Source: DASSQJ01 sp963730165
GTDB lineage: Bacteria; Actinomycetota; Actinomycetes; Actinomycetales; Dermatophilaceae
DNA length: 64,000 nucleotides
Reading direction: 5' to 3'
Assembly (NCBI GenBank): GCA_963730165.1
Contig: CAVSQS010000002.1
Span: forward strand, 124,001-188,000
A program made the position numbers and the translations under genes. The number at the start of each line of letters is the position of its first letter. The stretch's first letter is position 1. The notes beneath the pieces were generated by a model. It did not search any database. It was given only the letters and a program-made list of their open reading frames with translations, and had not been told where the DNA came from. Shown here one piece after another: positions 54,501 through 63,057 of the stretch.

Positions 54501-54919
54501 GCCTTGCCGATCAGGATGACCGAGACGATGAGTCCGTAGATCGCGATCCCCTCGGCGAGGCCGACGATGACCATCGCGCGCCCGAAGAGCTCCGGACGCT
54601 CGCTCATCGCGGCGAGCGCGGCCGCGCCGGTGTAGGCGACGGCGATGGCCGCGCCGATGGAGGAGCCGGCGACGGCGATCGCGGCACCGATGAGGGCTGA
54701 CCCGTTGACGGTGCTCGTCGCCGCCGGGAGGGCGGCCGCCGTGGCCGCCGTGGCCGGTCCGGCCGTCGCGGCGACGACGAGCAGGGCGAGCGCCGCCACG
54801 AGGAGGACACCGTCGACGGCGAGGAGCAGGGCGAGGCCGCGCCGACCGCGGCGACGCACCCACCAGATCGCCCCGGTGGCGGTGAGGAGGACGGTGGGCA
54901 GTGCGATGAGCCAGGTCAC
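54497..54919 (-). CDS. ntpK: V/A-type ATPase subunit K (proteolipid c-ring)
   Basis: 140 residues, about four hydrophobic helices. The last two are the canonical c-subunit hairpin: GSALIGAAIAVAGSSIGAAIAVAYTGAAAL, a loop SERPELF, and then the ion-carrying Glu in VGLAEGIAIYGL. The first two helices (LIALPTVLLTATGAIWWV and LALLLAVDGVLLVAALALLVVAA) have no ion-binding acid in the usual place. The lack of Gln in the hairpin favours proton over sodium coupling. GTG start overlaps the subunit I stop. Confidence 0.88.
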   Translation of the reverse strand: MTWLIALPTVLLTATGAIWWVRRRGRRGLALLLAVDGVLLVAALALLVVAATAGPATAATAAALPAATSTVNGSALIGAAIAVAGSSIGAAIAVAYTGAAALAAMSERPELFGRAMVIVGLAEGIAIYGLIVSVILIGKA

Positions 54920-56325
54920 GAGGACACCTCCTGGTGGTCGAGCGGGAGACGCCAGGGCCGGAAGGGGCGCCCGACGCCGTCGAAGACGCGCGAGAAGAGC
55001 TCGTAGTACTCCAGGCGCAGTGCCTGGACGGCCGCGACGAGTCCCTCGAGGGCGAAGGCCACGGCGTTGCCGACGACGAACACGACGACCGCGCCGACGA
55101 GGGCCCACCCGCCGCGCTCGACGAGGGCCGTCGTCGCCTGCCAGATCACCAGCCCGAGGGCGGCGTGGGTGAGCCCGAAAGCGGCCAACCGCGCGAAGCT
55201 GACGAGGTTGGAGCCGAGGCGGATCACGAGGTCGAACACCTCGACGGTGGCCTCCGCGGCACCGGCGCCTCCCCCGCCGGCCGCCCTGTACAGCCCGGCC
55301 GCGGCCACGGCGAGCCCGAGGACGGCGACCGCGATCCCGGCCCCGACGAGCCACCCGACCCCGAGCAGGACCCCGCCGACGACGGCGCCGAGGCCGAGGA
55401 AGACGGCCGAGCCGGCCAGGCCGGACGGGGCGTAGACGGCCGCGCGCCACCCCCCTTCGCGGAAGCGGTTGACCGTCCCGAGCGCGTACGCGCCGGCGAG
55501 GAGGACGGCACCGACCCCCACGGCGGCACCGAGCAGCTGCACGGGAGCCTCCAGCGGCTCGAGCCAGAGCACCGGGATGACGCCGGTGGGGCCGAAGAAC
55601 TCCCCGTAGAGCGCGCCGAAGACCATGCTCGCGGCACCGGCGCCCGCGAGGAAGACCCACACCGGGCGCAGCCGCTCGAGGCGGTGCCACCGCCCGGACC
55701 GAGCGGCGAGCGCGGCGAGGACGAGCAGGGCACCGTGCCCCACGTCCGCGAACATCATCCCGAACATCACGACGTAGGCGAGCCCCGCGAGGACGGAGGG
55801 GTTGACGTCCACGTACGGCACGGTCGCGTACGTCTCGACGAGCGGCGCGAACTCCCGCGAGGCGCCCTGCTGCGCGAGGAGCGTCGGTGGCTGGACCCCC
55901 GGGGGGTGGCGGAGCGGCACGACCGCCCCGCCGCGTGCCGAGACGCGCGTCGCGAGGGTGCCCACCTCACCCTCGGGCATCCACCCCAGGACGGCGCTGA
56001 CGCTCCCACGGGTGACCGCGGCGGCGGCGACCTGGTCCAGCTCGGCCTCGCCGGCGACCAGGTCGGCTCGGCCCTCGTGCTCCCACCGCTCCAGGTCCGG
56101 CGCCCCCGGCGAGAGCACGGCCGGCCCGGGCCGGGCCTCCATCCGGCGCAGCAGCGCCTCGGCCCGGCTCTCGTCGTGCTCCTCGTCACGCTCGCCCGTC
56201 GCACGGTCGACCTCGACGCTGCCCGCGTCGGCGACGTCGACGAGGAGGTCACGCAGCGAGCCGCGGGGGGCCACCAGCGCCACCCGCTGCATGGCGACCG
56301 GGTTGAGCGAGTCACGCCACGGCAT
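54916..56325 (-). CDS. ntpI: V/A-type ATPase subunit I (V0 a-subunit), short form
   Basis: 469 residues. The N-terminal soluble arm is short (about 190 residues), and then about eight membrane helices follow. The GMMFADVGHGALL segment, FGALYGEFFG, and the essential Arg in LVSFARLAAFGLTHAALG, the pair that faces the c-ring Glu, are intact. Typical family length is 600-650; the shortening is in the cytoplasmic arm. I chose ATG 56325, which overlaps the C-subunit end by 14 bases; ATG 56292 is an alternative. Confidence 0.92.
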   Translation of the reverse strand: MPWRDSLNPVAMQRVALVAPRGSLRDLLVDVADAGSVEVDRATGERDEEHDESRAEALLRRMEARPGPAVLSPGAPDLERWEHEGRADLVAGEAELDQVAAAAVTRGSVSAVLGWMPEGEVGTLATRVSARGGAVVPLRHPPGVQPPTLLAQQGASREFAPLVETYATVPYVDVNPSVLAGLAYVVMFGMMFADVGHGALLVLAALAARSGRWHRLERLRPVWVFLAGAGAASMVFGALYGEFFGPTGVIPVLWLEPLEAPVQLLGAAVGVGAVLLAGAYALGTVNRFREGGWRAAVYAPSGLAGSAVFLGLGAVVGGVLLGVGWLVGAGIAVAVLGLAVAAAGLYRAAGGGGAGAAEATVEVFDLVIRLGSNLVSFARLAAFGLTHAALGLVIWQATTALVERGGWALVGAVVVFVVGNAVAFALEGLVAAVQALRLEYYELFSRVFDGVGRPFRPWRLPLDHQEVSS

Positions 56326-57241
56326 CGAAGTCCTCCAGGGCGCGACCGTGTCGGGCGGCGCTCTCCAGGGCGGCCCGGACGCGCCAGGCGTCCGTCGCGA
56401 GCAGGGCCGCGACCCCGATCGCGGCGTGCGGACCCGGCGTGGACCGGCGCGCCAGGCGGAAGGCGTCGCGCTCGACCCGCACCCACCACCGTGCCTCCGC
56501 CCGCCAGAGGTCCTCGGGCGCGGCGACGTCGGCCAGCGCCCACGCGGCGGAGCCGCCGAGCGCCTCGGCGAATCCCGCGAGGGACGTGGCCCCGGCCGCC
56601 GCCGTGCCGAGCAGCGCCGGGAGGTCCTGCGCGACCCGGGTCGGAAGTGGGAGGCGACCCGCGGCCACCTCGCGGGCGACGAGGAGGGCGGCGGCCCCGG
56701 TCGCCCAGTCGCGTGCCGCCGGCACCGTGGCGGCCACCCGGAGGCAGGCCGTGAGCCGCAACGTGACCGCGACCTCGTGGGGCGCGGTGCTGCCGGGGTC
56801 ACCCCACGGTGAGCTGCTGAGCGCGGCCCGAACCTGCTCGGGCGTCGTCGTGGCCGACAGCCGCAGCCACGTCGTGCCCAGGCCGCCGAGCCGGTAGGGC
56901 ACGGGCGGGGGGTCGGCGCCGCGGGTCAGGTGGTCGAGGTGGTCGACGACGTTGGCCGCCTCGACCGGGCTGACGAGCACCCGCAGGAGCGGCACCCCCT
57001 GGCGTGGCAGCCACCCCGAGAGGACCCGCACGTTCCACACGGCCGCGGCGACGACGGCGCGCTCGGCCTCCGGCAGCGTCATCCCGGGCCGGACCTCGCG
57101 CCCGTACGGGGAGCGGACCAGCCGCGCGAGCGCGGTCTCGAGGTCGGGCGCCCCGGCGAGCTCCCGGGCGCCGACCCGGCCGATGCGGCGACGGCTCATG
57201 GCGCGTGCGCGCACCATCGTCGCCACCCAGCCCGCGCTCAT
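56312..57241 (-). CDS. ntpC: V/A-type ATPase subunit C (AC39/V0d-like)
   Basis: 309 residues, nearly all alpha-helical, with VRARAMSRRRIGRVGARELAGAPDLETAL at the start and SPVEAANVVDHLDHL plus ARWWVRVERDAFRLARR internally. AC39-type subunits join the rotor stalk to the c-ring like a socket. Homology is low but position and helical pattern fit. It is coupled to the upstream gene by ATGA. It lies before I here, whereas in the Thermus and Enterococcus orders it lies after K and E. Confidence 0.8.
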   Translation of the reverse strand: MSAGWVATMVRARAMSRRRIGRVGARELAGAPDLETALARLVRSPYGREVRPGMTLPEAERAVVAAAVWNVRVLSGWLPRQGVPLLRVLVSPVEAANVVDHLDHLTRGADPPPVPYRLGGLGTTWLRLSATTTPEQVRAALSSSPWGDPGSTAPHEVAVTLRLTACLRVAATVPAARDWATGAAALLVAREVAAGRLPLPTRVAQDLPALLGTAAAGATSLAGFAEALGGSAAWALADVAAPEDLWRAEARWWVRVERDAFRLARRSTPGPHAAIGVAALLATDAWRVRAALESAARHGRALEDFDAVA

Positions 57242-57681
57242 GTCCGGGTCACCTCCCCCGCCAGCAGCTGCCCGACCCGGGCCGCGACCCGCCCGGCCCA
57301 TTCGGGGGTACGGGCCCCGGCGCGCGCGAGGACCTCAGCAGCCTCCGCACGGGCCCGGTCGGCGGTCGCCGCCGACTCCTCCTCCGCCCGGTCGGCAACG
57401 GCCGCCGCCGCCTCGGCCCGGTCCCGGGGAGCCGCGGCCTCGGCGGCGGCGACGAGGCTCCGGGCCGTGGCGGCGGCGCGGCCGCGGCGCTCGGCCGCCT
57501 CCCGCTCGGCCTCCGCGCGCACCTCCGCGCAGCGGGTCTCGGTCTCGGCGAGGAGCGAGAACACCGGCTCCAGCTCGGCCGTACGGTCGGCGACCCGGTC
57601 GGCGGGCACCGCGGCGGCGCTGGGCGGTCCCGGCGCGCCCGCCGGACGGAAGCGGTACAAGAGGTCGCGCACCCCGGGCAC
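57238..57681 (-). CDS. V/A-type ATPase peripheral-stalk subunit (H/G type), first gene of the operon
   Basis: 147 residues. It is hydrophilic and almost wholly Ala/Glu/Arg helix (TETRCAEVRAEAEREAAERRGRAAATARSLVAAAEAAAPRDRAEAAAAVADRAEEE and so on), the composition expected of the long stator coiled coil that pairs with subunit E. No other family fits. A strong ribosome site (AAGGAGG) precedes the GTG at 57681, as for the first gene of an operon. Assignment is by position and composition. Confidence 0.7.
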   Translation of the reverse strand: MPGVRDLLYRFRPAGAPGPPSAAAVPADRVADRTAELEPVFSLLAETETRCAEVRAEAEREAAERRGRAAATARSLVAAAEAAAPRDRAEAAAAVADRAEEESAATADRARAEAAEVLARAGARTPEWAGRVAARVGQLLAGEVTRT

Positions 57682-57936
57682 ACGCCGCCTCCTTCCTGGA
57701 CGTCTGCACCCCCAGTCTCCCCGCGCAGCGAACCCCCTCGGCAGCGGTGGTGCGAGGCGTCACACCGGGTGTGCGACGTGGGCAACAGGACCCCTCCGGA
57801 CCCCACCCCGCGGTGCTGTACTGGGAGCAGCACCGCGGGCGGTTCTCCGCGGGCAGTGTGTCGGCCCGGCCGACCGCGGCGCGTCGAGACCTGTTCTCCC
57901 GGAGGGGAGCACCGGTCGGAGTCGGAGGTGTGCGCC
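57682..57936. promoter_or_regulatory. Shared divergent promoter region of the V-ATPase and acs-pdh operons
   Basis: 255 bp with several symmetric elements. These are a 13-bp palindrome CACACCGGGTGTG (57761-57773), two direct GGACCCC words at 57788 and 57798 with a 10-bp period, and a 12-bp inverted repeat (57807-57818 and 57828-57839) around a 9-base loop. I could not place a confident -10 for either operon. The elements are candidate operators for a dimeric regulator controlling both operons; no specific regulator is identified. Confidence 0.5.
57807..57839. repeat. Perfect 12-bp inverted repeat with a 9-base loop
   Basis: CCCGCGGTGCTG at 57807-57818 is exactly complementary to CAGCACCGCGGG at 57828-57839, and the loop is TACTGGGAG. 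It lies 98 bases before the acs start. It could be an operator or a stable hairpin in the acs leader. The length and perfection make chance unlikely, even in GC-rich DNA. Confidence 0.75.
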
Positions 57937-59742
57937 GTGAAGACCACCACAGAGCCGGAGGCCCGGAGCGCGACGAGGGGCGGGTACCCCGTCCTCGACC
58001 ACGAGCCAGCCCGGCCGCCCCTGATCGGCGACTACGCCGAACGGGCCCGGACCTTCACGTGGGAGGAGGCGCGGGGGTGGCTGACCCCCCAGCCGGCCGG
58101 CGGGCTCAACATCGCCTACCAGGCGGTGCAGCGTCACGTCGACGCCGGGCGGGGTGAGGCGGTCGCGGTGCGCTTCCTCGACCGCACGGCACCCCGCACC
58201 GAGCTGACGTACGCCGCCCTCGCGGACGAGGTGGCCCGCTTCGCGGCCGTGCTCACCGCACTCGGCGTGGGGCGGGGAGACCGGGTCTGCACCCTGCTCC
58301 CCCGCTCGCCCGAGCTCTTCGTCGCCGCCCTCGGCACGCTGTGGAACGGCAGTGTCTACTGCCCCCTGTTCCCGGCGTTCGGCCCCGGTCCGGTCCGTCA
58401 GCGGCTGGACCTCGGCCACGTCCGGCTGCTCGTCACGGACCGCGAGTCCTACGAGCGCAAGGTCGCCGACGGGCGGGCCGACCTGCCCGACCTGTCGGTC
58501 GTCGTCGTCCTCGAGGACGACGCACCGGACGGCACCATCTCGTGGCGCGACGCGCTCGCGCGGGCGAACGGGCGCCCTCGTCCCGACGTGGCCGACACCG
58601 GCCCCGAGGACCCCGCCCTGCTCCACTTCACGAGCGGCACGACCGGGCGCCCCAAGGGTGCCGTCCACGTGCACGAGGCGGTCGTCGCCCACCACGCGAC
58701 GGCGATGATGGTGCTCGACCTCCACGACGACGACGTGTTCTGGTGCACGGCGGACCCCGGCTGGGTCACCGGGACGTCCTACGGCATCATCGGCCCGTTG
58801 ACCCGCGGCGCCACCCTCGTCACCGACGCCGCCGACTTCGACGCGCGCCGCTGGTACTCGATCCTCGAGGACGAGCGGGTCACCGTCTTCTACACCGCCC
58901 CGACCGCCCTGCGGATGCTGATGCGCAGCGGCGCGGACCTGGCCCGCACGCACGACCTGTCCCACCTCCGGCACGTCGTCAGCGTCGGCGAGCCGCTCAA
59001 CCCGGAGGCGGTGATGTGGGGCACCGAGGCCTTCGGGCTGCCGGTCCACGACACCTGGTGGCAGACCGAGACCGGCGCGATCATGGTGAGCAACGTGCCC
59101 GGCATGCCGGTCCGTCCCGGGTCGATGGGGCGTCCGGTCCCCGGCATCGAGATCGCCGTCCTCGAGCGCGGCGACGACGGGCGCGCCGCGGTGCGCGACG
59201 GCACGGTGACCCCGCTCGGCACCGACGAGGTCGGAGAGCTCGCCCTCCGGCCCGGCTGGCCCTCGATGTTCCGGGACTACCTCGACCAGCCGGAGCGCTA
59301 CGCCGCGGCCTTCCGCGGAGACTGGTACCTCACCGGGGACCTCGCGAGCGTCGACGCCGACGGGTACGTGTGGTTCGTCGGCCGGGCGGACGACGTCATC
59401 AAGTCGGCGGGCCACCTCATCGGTCCCTTCGAGGTCGAGAGCACGCTGATGGAGCACCCGGCGGTCTCGGAGGTCGGCGTCATCGGGAAGCCCGACCCGC
59501 TCGCCGGCGAGATCGTCAAGGCCTTCGTCACCCTGGCGCCCGGCGTCGAGCCGACCGAGGCCCTCAAGCGCGAGCTCATCGTGTTCGGCCGCCACCGGCT
59601 CGGCTCGGTGGCACCGCGCGAGATCGCGTTCGACCCCCACCTGCCCCACACCCGCAGCGGCAAGGTCATGCGACGGCTGCTCAAGGCCCGCGAGCTCGGC
59701 CTTCCCGAGGGTGACACCTCGACCGTGGAGGAGACACGATGA
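57937..59742 (+). CDS. Acetyl-CoA synthetase-like acyl-CoA ligase
   Basis: 601-residue AMP-forming ligase. Motifs are FTSGTTGRPKGAVH (AMP binding), VHDTWWQTETGAIM with the Trp typical of acetate/propionate-specific enzymes, YLTGDLASVDADGYVWFVGRADDVIKSAG (hinge), and the catalytic Lys near 576 in HTRSGKVMRRL. It should activate a short-chain acid, probably acetate, via acetyl-AMP to acetyl-CoA. Ribosome site GGAGG 9 bases upstream supports GTG 57937 over GTG 57928. Its stop overlaps the next start (ATGA), so it heads the pdh operon. Slightly shorter than canonical Acs (about 650). Confidence 0.88.
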   Translation: MKTTTEPEARSATRGGYPVLDHEPARPPLIGDYAERARTFTWEEARGWLTPQPAGGLNIAYQAVQRHVDAGRGEAVAVRFLDRTAPRTELTYAALADEVARFAAVLTALGVGRGDRVCTLLPRSPELFVAALGTLWNGSVYCPLFPAFGPGPVRQRLDLGHVRLLVTDRESYERKVADGRADLPDLSVVVVLEDDAPDGTISWRDALARANGRPRPDVADTGPEDPALLHFTSGTTGRPKGAVHVHEAVVAHHATAMMVLDLHDDDVFWCTADPGWVTGTSYGIIGPLTRGATLVTDAADFDARRWYSILEDERVTVFYTAPTALRMLMRSGADLARTHDLSHLRHVVSVGEPLNPEAVMWGTEAFGLPVHDTWWQTETGAIMVSNVPGMPVRPGSMGRPVPGIEIAVLERGDDGRAAVRDGTVTPLGTDEVGELALRPGWPSMFRDYLDQPERYAAAFRGDWYLTGDLASVDADGYVWFVGRADDVIKSAGHLIGPFEVESTLMEHPAVSEVGVIGKPDPLAGEIVKAFVTLAPGVEPTEALKRELIVFGRHRLGSVAPREIAFDPHLPHTRSGKVMRRLLKARELGLPEGDTSTVEETR

Positions 59743-60812
59743 CGAGCACGACGGCCGACAGCACCGGAGCGGTGACCGACCGGTCCCCGGTGGGCGCCCA
59801 CGACGCGGTCTCGATGCTGCGGGAGATGATCCTCATCCGCAGGTTCGAGGAGAAGTGTGCCGAGCTGTACAGCGCGACGAAGATCCGCGGGTTCCTCCAC
59901 CTGTGCGTCGGTGAGGAGGCCACCGCGGTCGGCGTGCTCGGCGCCCTGGCGCCCCGGGACGCCGTCGTCTCGACCTACCGCGAGCACGGGCACGCCCTGG
60001 CACGGGGTGTGCCGCCCGCCGCCGTCATGGCCGAGCTGTTCGGACGGGCGACCGGCTGCAGCCGCGGTCGGGGCGGGTCGATGCACCTCTTCGACGCCTC
60101 GCGCCGCTTCTACGGCGGCAACGCGATCGTCGGTGGGGGGCTGCCCGTGGCCGTCGGCCTGGCCCTCGCCGACGCGATGCGGGGTGAGCCCGTCGTCACG
60201 GCGGTGATCTTCGGGGACGGGGCCTTCGCCGAGGGAGAGTTCCACGAGAGCGCCAACCTCGCCGCCCTGTGGCACCTGCCGGTGCTCTTCTGCTGCGAGA
60301 ACAACCGCTACGCGATGGGGACCGCCATCTCCCGCGAGCACGCGAACACCGATCTGGCCGCCCGCGCGGCCGGCTACGGGATGACCGCCCGGGTGGTCGA
60401 CGGCATGGACGTCGAGCAGGTGCGGGCGGCCACCGACGAGGCGGTCGGTGCGATCCGACGCGGCGAGGGCCCGGTGTTCCTCGAGCTGCGGACCTACCGG
60501 TACCGGGCGCACTCGATGTACGACCCCGACCGGTACCGCGACAAGGGCGAGATCGAGCAGTTCCGGCAGGTGGACCCCATCGCCACGCTGACGGCCCGGC
60601 TCCTCGAGGCGGGCGGGATGACCCCCGACGACCTCGAGGGCCTCGAGGCCGAGGTGGCCGCCGAGGTCGACGCCGCGGTGCGGGCGGCCGACGCCGGGCC
60701 GTGGGAGCCGACCTCGGACCTCACCCGTTTCGTCATGACCCGTCCCGAGGACGAGGGCCTGGGTGGTCCGGTCCGAGGGGACGCGGCGGCGGAGGAAGGA
60801 GCAGCACCGTGA
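59739..60812 (+). CDS. pdhA: 2-oxoacid (pyruvate/acetoin) dehydrogenase E1 component, alpha subunit
   Basis: 357 residues. Thiamine diphosphate sites: GDGAFAEGEFHESANLAALWHLPVLFCCENN (the GDG-NN motif), with HLCVGEEATAVG and the phosphorylation-loop-type RYRAHSMYDPDRYRDKGEIEQF. It decarboxylates pyruvate or a similar 2-oxoacid with the beta subunit. The sequence resembles both pyruvate and acetoin dehydrogenase E1 alpha; the GRGGSMHLFD loop is shared. Coupled to the preceding ligase by ATGA. The last ~25 residues are low-complexity Gly/Ala/Glu. Confidence 0.9.
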   Translation: MTSTTADSTGAVTDRSPVGAHDAVSMLREMILIRRFEEKCAELYSATKIRGFLHLCVGEEATAVGVLGALAPRDAVVSTYREHGHALARGVPPAAVMAELFGRATGCSRGRGGSMHLFDASRRFYGGNAIVGGGLPVAVGLALADAMRGEPVVTAVIFGDGAFAEGEFHESANLAALWHLPVLFCCENNRYAMGTAISREHANTDLAARAAGYGMTARVVDGMDVEQVRAATDEAVGAIRRGEGPVFLELRTYRYRAHSMYDPDRYRDKGEIEQFRQVDPIATLTARLLEAGGMTPDDLEGLEAEVAAEVDAAVRAADAGPWEPTSDLTRFVMTRPEDEGLGGPVRGDAAAEEGAAP

Positions 60813-61828
60813 CGACGACCCTGCGCGACCCGGTGGAGCGGGCGACGCGCGAGACGACCTTCCGGGAGGCGCTGCGCGAGGCGCACCGCGAGGCGATGCG
60901 CCGGGACGAACGGGTCTTCCTCATGGGAGAGGACGTGGCCCGGTACGGCGGGTGCTTCGCCGTGAGCCTCGGCCTCGCCGAGGAGTTCGGCGAGGACCGG
61001 GTCCGGGACACCCCGCTGTCGGAGTCGGCGTTCACCGGCGCCGGCGTCGGGGCCGCCCTCGGAGGGCTGCGCCCGATCGTCGAGATCATGACGGTCAACT
61101 TCAGCCTCCTCGCGCTGGACCAGATCCTCGACAACGCCGCGACCCTGCGCCACATGTCCGGCGGACAGCTCTCGGTTCCCCTCGTCATCCGGATGACGAC
61201 CGGCGCCGGCCGCCAGCTCGCCGCCCAGCACTCGCACAGCCTCGAGGCCTACTACGCCCACATCCCCGGTCTGACCGTGGTCTCACCCGCCACCCTGGCG
61301 GACGCCCGCGGCATGCTCTGGCCCGCCCTCGAGGATCCCGACCCGGTCGTGATGTTCGAGCACGGCACGCTGTACAACCTCGCGGGAGAGCTTCCCGTGG
61401 AGCCGGAGCCGGTCGACATCACCCACGCGGCCGTCCGCCGCGCCGGGGGCGACGTGACCCTCATCGGGTACGGCGGGACCGTACCCCGGGCCCTCGCCGC
61501 CGCCGAGGCCCTGGCCGACCGGGGCATCGACGCCGAGGTCCTCGACCTGCGGGTGCTGCGGCCCCTCGACGAGGAGGCGATCCTCGGGTCGGTCGCGCGG
61601 ACCCACCGGGCTGTCGTCGTGGACGAGGGGTGGCGCAGCGTCGGCATCGCGGCGGAAGTGAGCGCCCGGATCGCCGAGCGGGCCCTCTACGAGCTCGACG
61701 CACCGGTGGAGCGCGTCTGCGGAGCGGAGGTCCCGCTGCCCTACCCCAAGCACCTCGAGGACGCGGCCGTACCCCAGGTCGACGACGTCGTCGCGGCGGC
61801 CCGGCGGGCGGTGGGCGACGATGCCTGA
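60809..61828 (+). CDS. pdhB: 2-oxoacid dehydrogenase E1 component, beta subunit
   Basis: 339 residues. It has FLMGEDVARYGGCF, the thiamine-activating Glu in DTPLSESAFTGAGVGAALGG, NFSLLALDQILDNAATLRHMSGG, and a C-terminal transketolase domain with VLDLRVLRPLDEEAILGSV and the final VPLPYPKHLEDAAVP. It forms the heterotetramer with PdhA. The GTG at 60809 overlaps the pdhA stop (GTGA). Confidence 0.93.
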   Translation: MTTTLRDPVERATRETTFREALREAHREAMRRDERVFLMGEDVARYGGCFAVSLGLAEEFGEDRVRDTPLSESAFTGAGVGAALGGLRPIVEIMTVNFSLLALDQILDNAATLRHMSGGQLSVPLVIRMTTGAGRQLAAQHSHSLEAYYAHIPGLTVVSPATLADARGMLWPALEDPDPVVMFEHGTLYNLAGELPVEPEPVDITHAAVRRAGGDVTLIGYGGTVPRALAAAEALADRGIDAEVLDLRVLRPLDEEAILGSVARTHRAVVVDEGWRSVGIAAEVSARIAERALYELDAPVERVCGAEVPLPYPKHLEDAAVPQVDDVVAAARRAVGDDA

Positions 61829-63053
61829 GTTCACGATGCCGTCGCTCGGCGCCGACATGACCGAGGGCACCCTCCTGGAGTGGCTCGTGAAACCGGGGGA
61901 CCCGGTGCACCGCGGCGACATCGTCGCGGTCGTCGACACCTCGAAGTCGGCCGTGGAGGTCGAGTGCTTCGACGACGGCGTCGTCGACTCCCTCGTCGTC
62001 GAGCCGGGGACCAAGGTCCCCGTGGGCACCGTCCTCGCGACGCTCGCGCCACCCGATGGCGCCACCCCCGGACCCGCGGTGGCGGCACCTGCCACCGCCA
62101 CCGCGCCGGCTCCCGACGAGGCGGCCCCGTCAGCCCCGTCCCCGGCACCCTCCCCCGTCCCACACCGCGGCGGTCCGGGCCGGATCTCGCCGCTGGCCCG
62201 CCGGCTCGCCGACGAGCTCGACGTCGACCTCGCGACCGTCCGCGGCACCGGGCTGCACGGCGTCATCCGCGCCGAGGACGTCCGTGCCGCTGCGGCCGCG
62301 CCCAGCGCAGCCGAGACGCCGGCGACCGGCGCGGCATCCCCGCCGGTCGCCGGGCACGACACCGAGGCACGTGCGCTCGACATGCGGCGCAGCATCGCGG
62401 CGCTGATGACGCGCTCGAACACCGAGATCCCGCACTACCACCTCACCCTCACGGTGGACCTCCAGCGCACCCTGGAGTGGGTCCGCGAGCGCAACCTCGG
62501 GCTGTCGCTGGCCGAGCGCCTGGTCCCGGCGGCCGCGCTGATGCGGGCCACGGCCCTGGCGGCGCGGGAGGTGCCCGAGCTCAACGGCCACTGGGTGGAC
62601 GACGCCTTCCGGCCCGCCGAACACGTCGACCTCGGCCTCATCCTCTCGCTGCGCAGCGGTGGGCTGCTCGTACCCACGATCGCCGCGGCCGAGACCCTCG
62701 ACGCCCTGGCGATCATGGGGCGCATCCGCGACCTGACCCGGCGCGCGCGCAGCGGCCGGCTGCGCGGCTCCGAGCTCGCCCCACCCAGCCTGACGGTCTC
62801 CAACCTGGGTGACCAGGGCGTCGAGAGCGTCGCCGGGGTGATCTACCCACCCCAGGTCGCGCTCGTCGGCTTCGGCGCGGTCTCCGACCGGCCGTGGGCC
62901 GTCGACGGCATGCTCGGGGTCCGCCCGCTCGTCACGGTGACGCTCGCCGCGGACCACCGGGCCACCGACGGCGCCATCGGGTCGCGCTTCCTCAAGGCCC
63001 TCGACCGCGCGCTCCAGGACCCCGAGTCGACGATGCAGAGCAAGGAGCAGTGA
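61821..63053 (+). CDS. pdhC: 2-oxoacid dehydrogenase E2 component (dihydrolipoyl acyltransferase)
   Basis: 410 residues with one N-terminal lipoyl domain (Lys42 in DTSKSAVEVE), an Ala/Pro hinge, a peripheral-subunit-binding domain (SPLARRLADELDVDLATVRGTGLHGVIRAEDV, about 122-155), a second hinge, and the catalytic acyltransferase domain with His379 and Asp383 in the HRATDG motif. The Thr before Asp-Gly matches other members. It passes the acyl group from lipoyl to CoA or, speculatively, to the ACP encoded 5 bases downstream. It overlaps pdhB by 8 bases. Confidence 0.93.
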   Translation: MPEFTMPSLGADMTEGTLLEWLVKPGDPVHRGDIVAVVDTSKSAVEVECFDDGVVDSLVVEPGTKVPVGTVLATLAPPDGATPGPAVAAPATATAPAPDEAAPSAPSPAPSPVPHRGGPGRISPLARRLADELDVDLATVRGTGLHGVIRAEDVRAAAAAPSAAETPATGAASPPVAGHDTEARALDMRRSIAALMTRSNTEIPHYHLTLTVDLQRTLEWVRERNLGLSLAERLVPAAALMRATALAAREVPELNGHWVDDAFRPAEHVDLGLILSLRSGGLLVPTIAAAETLDALAIMGRIRDLTRRARSGRLRGSELAPPSLTVSNLGDQGVESVAGVIYPPQVALVGFGAVSDRPWAVDGMLGVRPLVTVTLAADHRATDGAIGSRFLKALDRALQDPESTMQSKEQ

Positions 63054-63057
63054 CGCC

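Noticed and set aside
57761..57773. CRP/GlxR site (TGTGA-N6-TCACA) at the 13-bp palindrome
   Set aside because: The half-sites are in the opposite order (CACA...TGTG) with one central base, so it does not match that family.
57682..57936. DosR-type hypoxia box in the V-ATPase/acs promoter region
   Set aside because: I looked for the GGGACT/AGTCCC-type palindrome because of the UspA gene, and found only unrelated symmetric elements.
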